64,000 nucleotides of DNA from Nocardioides thalensis (GTDB lineage Bacteria > Actinomycetota > Actinomycetes > Propionibacteriales > Nocardioidaceae), in contig NZ_JACCFP010000001.1 in assembly GCF_013410655.1 (NCBI RefSeq), positions 3,495,501 through 3,559,500 on the forward strand. Reading direction: 5' to 3'. Shown one piece after another: positions 62,201-64,000 of the stretch (the stretch's first letter is position 1; every line of letters begins with the position of its first letter). The notes under the pieces are model-generated. The model did not search any database, was not told the DNA's origin, and worked only from the letters and a program-made list of their open reading frames with translations. Position numbers and translations under genes: made by a program.

Positions 62201-63475
62201 TCAGGTGCCAAATCGCGCAACGGCGGGCTCGGGACGGTGTTCCGCCGCGGCGACACGCCGTTCGGCGGCGGCCCGGACGACGAGCGCCAGTAGCACCCCG
62301 AGCAGCACCAGCGAGCCGCCGACGATCAGCGTCCAGCGGGCGCCGTACGTCTCCCCGATCCAGCCGATCACGGGCGCTCCGAGCGGGGTCCCGCCCATGA
62401 CGATCGTCATGTAGATCGCCATCACCCGGCCGCGCAGCTCGGGGTCGGACTCGACCTGGAGCGTGGAGTTCGCCGAGTTGAGGAGCGTGATCGTGCTGAA
62501 GCCGATCAGCGGGCTGAACAGCATGAAGGCGACGTACGACGGCAGCAGGCCCGCGACGATCTCGGCGACGCCGAACGCGACCCCTGCGGCGAGCAGCAGC
62601 CGCATGCGCACCCGGGTGCGACCGGCGGCCAGGAGGGCGCCGGTGAGCGAGCCGACCGCGAGCGCGGAGCCGAGGAGACCGAACTCGCCCGCGCCCTTGC
62701 CGAACTCCTCGGTGGCCATCAGCGCGGAGGTCATCTGGAAGTTCATGCCGAACGTGCCGGCGAAGAACACGACGACGAGGATCATCAGCATCTTCGGCTG
62801 CCCGGCGAGGTAGCGCACGCCCTCGAGCAGCATCCCGGGGCGGCACCCCGCCGGCCGCGGCGAGTGGAGCGCCGCGGTGTCCATCCGCTCGAGCTGGACG
62901 ATCACGGCGAAGTAGGACACGGCGTTGGCGAGGATCACCCAGCCGGTGGCGGTCATGCCGCCGCCGAGCAGCCCGATCAGGAGGCCGGCCAACGCCGGGC
63001 CGGCGATGCGGGCGGTGTTGAACGCCGCGGAGTTGAGGCTCACGGCGTTGGTGACGTCGTCCTGCCCGACCATCTCGGACACGAACGACTGCCGGGCGGG
63101 CGCGTCGAAGGCGGCGCCGACGCCGAAGGCGAACGCGAGGGCGTAGACGTACTCGGTCCTCGCCTCCCCCGCGACGGCGACCACGCCGAGCAGGAGGGCG
63201 GCGAGCGCCATGGTCGCCTGGGTGATCTGCAGCAGCCGGCGCTTCGGGAAGCGGTCGGCGACCACGCCGGCGTACGGCGAGAGGAGCAGGATCGGGAGGA
63301 ACTGGAGGCCGGTCGTGATGCCGAGCTCGGCACCGCCGTTGCCGGGGATCGAGAGGACCAGCCAGTCCTGGGCGACGCGCTGCATCCAGGTCCCGACGTT
63401 CGAGACGATGCTGGCGACGAAGTAGCGCCGGTAGTTGCGGTGGGAGAGGGAGCGGAAGGTCGGGCTCGTGGCTAT
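62201..63475 (-). CDS. MFS exporter (MFS_3, EntS-like), non-canonical start
   Basis: About 424 residues if counted from the ATA at 63475, or 394 from the first ATG at 63385. Twelve membrane helices, with loop FGVGAAFDAPARQSFVSEMV near 120 and the MFS motif VVADRFPKRRLLQ near 75, as in EntS-like exporters. The coding frame clearly extends upstream of the ATG: SPTFRSLSHRNYRRYFVASI, then VSNVGTWMQR, the family N-terminus. In-frame upstream codons are ATA and ACG after AGAGGAGAG; no ATG/GTG/TTG. So the start is unusual, mutated or misread. Export substrate unknown. Confidence 0.82.
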   Translation of the reverse strand: MATSPTFRSLSHRNYRRYFVASIVSNVGTWMQRVAQDWLVLSIPGNGGAELGITTGLQFLPILLLSPYAGVVADRFPKRRLLQITQATMALAALLLGVVAVAGEARTEYVYALAFAFGVGAAFDAPARQSFVSEMVGQDDVTNAVSLNSAAFNTARIAGPALAGLLIGLLGGGMTATGWVILANAVSYFAVIVQLERMDTAALHSPRPAGCRPGMLLEGVRYLAGQPKMLMILVVVFFAGTFGMNFQMTSALMATEEFGKGAGEFGLLGSALAVGSLTGALLAAGRTRVRMRLLLAAGVAFGVAEIVAGLLPSYVAFMLFSPLIGFSTITLLNSANSTLQVESDPELRGRVMAIYMTIVMGGTPLGAPVIGWIGETYGARWTLIVGGSLVLLGVLLALVVRAAAERRVAAAEHRPEPAVARFGT

Positions 63476-63555
63476 CTCTCCTCTGTCCGGCGGGCTACGT
63501 CAGGACAACTGCTTGACAGACGCAACTATTCCCACCGGACCGAGGAATCTGCGCC

Positions 63556-64000
63556 TCAGGTCAGCAGGCGCGTCAGCGGGTCGATCGCGAAGTAGACGAC
63601 GAACAGGCCGGCGACGACCCACATCAGCGGGTGCAGCTGGGCGGCCTTCCCACGGACGATCTTGAGGAAGGTGTACGCCACGAACCCGGCGCCGATGCCG
63701 ACGGTGATCGAGTAGGTGAACGGCATCAGCACGATCGTCAGGAACGCCGGGATGGCGATCTCGACGTCGTCCCAGGCGATGCCGGTGACCTGCTGCATCA
63801 TCAGGAAGCCGACGAGCACGAGCGCCGGGACGGCCGCCTCGGACGGGATCATCGCGACGAACGGCGCGAGGAAGATCGTCAGCAGGAACAGCACGCCGGT
63901 CACGACCGACGCCAGCCCGGTGCGGGCGCCCTCGCCGACGCCCGAGGCCGACTCGATGTAGGACGTGTTCGACGAGACGCCGGCGGCACCGCCCGCGGCG
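63556..64000 (-). CDS. NCS2-family purine permease (AzgA-like), N-terminus beyond window
   Basis: At least 148 residues, the C-terminal end only, cut by the right edge. SSNTSYIESASGVGEGARTG is the signature of the AzgA-type guanine/hypoxanthine permeases, followed by hydrophobic segments FLLTIFLAPFVAM, ALVLVGFLMMQQVTG and others, and ends in IDPLTRLLT. Imports adenine, guanine or hypoxanthine by proton symport. Full family length is about 430-490. Confidence 0.9.
   Translation of the reverse strand, partial: AAGGAAGVSSNTSYIESASGVGEGARTGLASVVTGVLFLLTIFLAPFVAMIPSEAAVPALVLVGFLMMQQVTGIAWDDVEIAIPAFLTIVLMPFTYSITVGIGAGFVAYTFLKIVRGKAAQLHPLMWVVAGLFVVYFAIDPLTRLLT

Overview
The window is a very GC-rich, gene-dense stretch of chromosome from a high-GC Gram-positive (Actinobacteria). 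A Nocardioides-like member of the Propionibacteriales is my best guess. The reasons are the extreme G/C bias at third codon positions, the frequent GTG starts, the many leaderless start codons, an RpfA-like transglycosylase, SigE-family and ECF41 sigma factors, a mycothiol-type isomerase fold, DUF3618, DUF4245 and DUF839 proteins, and the rpsL-rpsG-fusA-tuf order. No rRNA, tRNA, CRISPR array, complete insertion sequence or prophage is visible. This is backbone chromosome with accessory genes scattered through it.

Layout. (1) 1-4.4 kb: a Pls/PosA-type non-ribosomal peptide synthetase, cut by the left edge, diverging from an acyl-CoA ligase. (2) 4.5-10.1 kb: HtrA-like protease; an ABC-F / 51-residue mini-GNAT / double-GNAT operon; a TetR repressor diverging from an alpha/beta hydrolase across two matching operators. 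(3) 10.2-16.2 kb: SigE-family sigma factor with a membrane-anchored partner, mycothiol-isomerase-like protein, SIMPL protein, truA plus an rRNA-type methyltransferase, PfkB kinase. (4) 16.3-22.3 kb: a three-gene envelope-stress-like operon, a fused pseudo-receiver/thioredoxin-reductase-like protein, xseA-xseB, DUF4245. (5) 22.4-26.6 kb: molybdate cassette (HTH-TOBE regulator, modA, modB, a 124-bp phased palindrome, modC), then glpX. (6) 26.6-34.6 kb: two alpha/beta hydrolases, a four-gene sugar ABC transporter, an XRE regulator and an FMN reductase.

(7) 34.6-40.2 kb: a seven-gene thiamin operon (thiE-thiO-thiS-thiG-tenI-like-thiD-thiC) behind a TPP riboswitch. Five consecutive gene pairs in it overlap by 4 nt. 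It makes both halves of thiamin (ThiC/ThiD pyrimidine; ThiO/ThiS/ThiG/TenI thiazole) and joins them (ThiE). (8) 40.2-53.9 kb: flavin monooxygenase, asparaginase, YdeI-like protein, arylamine N-acetyltransferase, an ECF41 sigma/AhpD-like pair with its own promoter, class I fumarase, aldo/keto reductase, PhoX-like secreted protein, CBS protein, class II fumarase, small membrane proteins and an RpfA-like transglycosylase. (9) 54.1-57.5 kb: a repeat-containing gap, PhoH2 (PIN-PhoH), a TPR protein and trmB. (10) 57.6-64 kb: the str operon read leftward (rpsL, rpsG, fusA, tuf) with a strong terminator, an MFS exporter lacking a normal start codon, and the C-terminal part of an NCS2 purine permease cut by the right edge.

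Most unusual items: a 22-bp-phased palindrome between modB and modC; a second palindrome with three repeat copies downstream of tuf; an internally deleted but reading-frame-preserving GNAT gene coupled on both sides by ATGA overlaps; a monooxygenase gene whose stop codon is the conserved CUGAGA motif of the TPP aptamer; a thioredoxin-reductase fold without its cysteines fused to a degenerate receiver domain; and an MFS gene whose only in-frame upstream starts are ATA or ACG.
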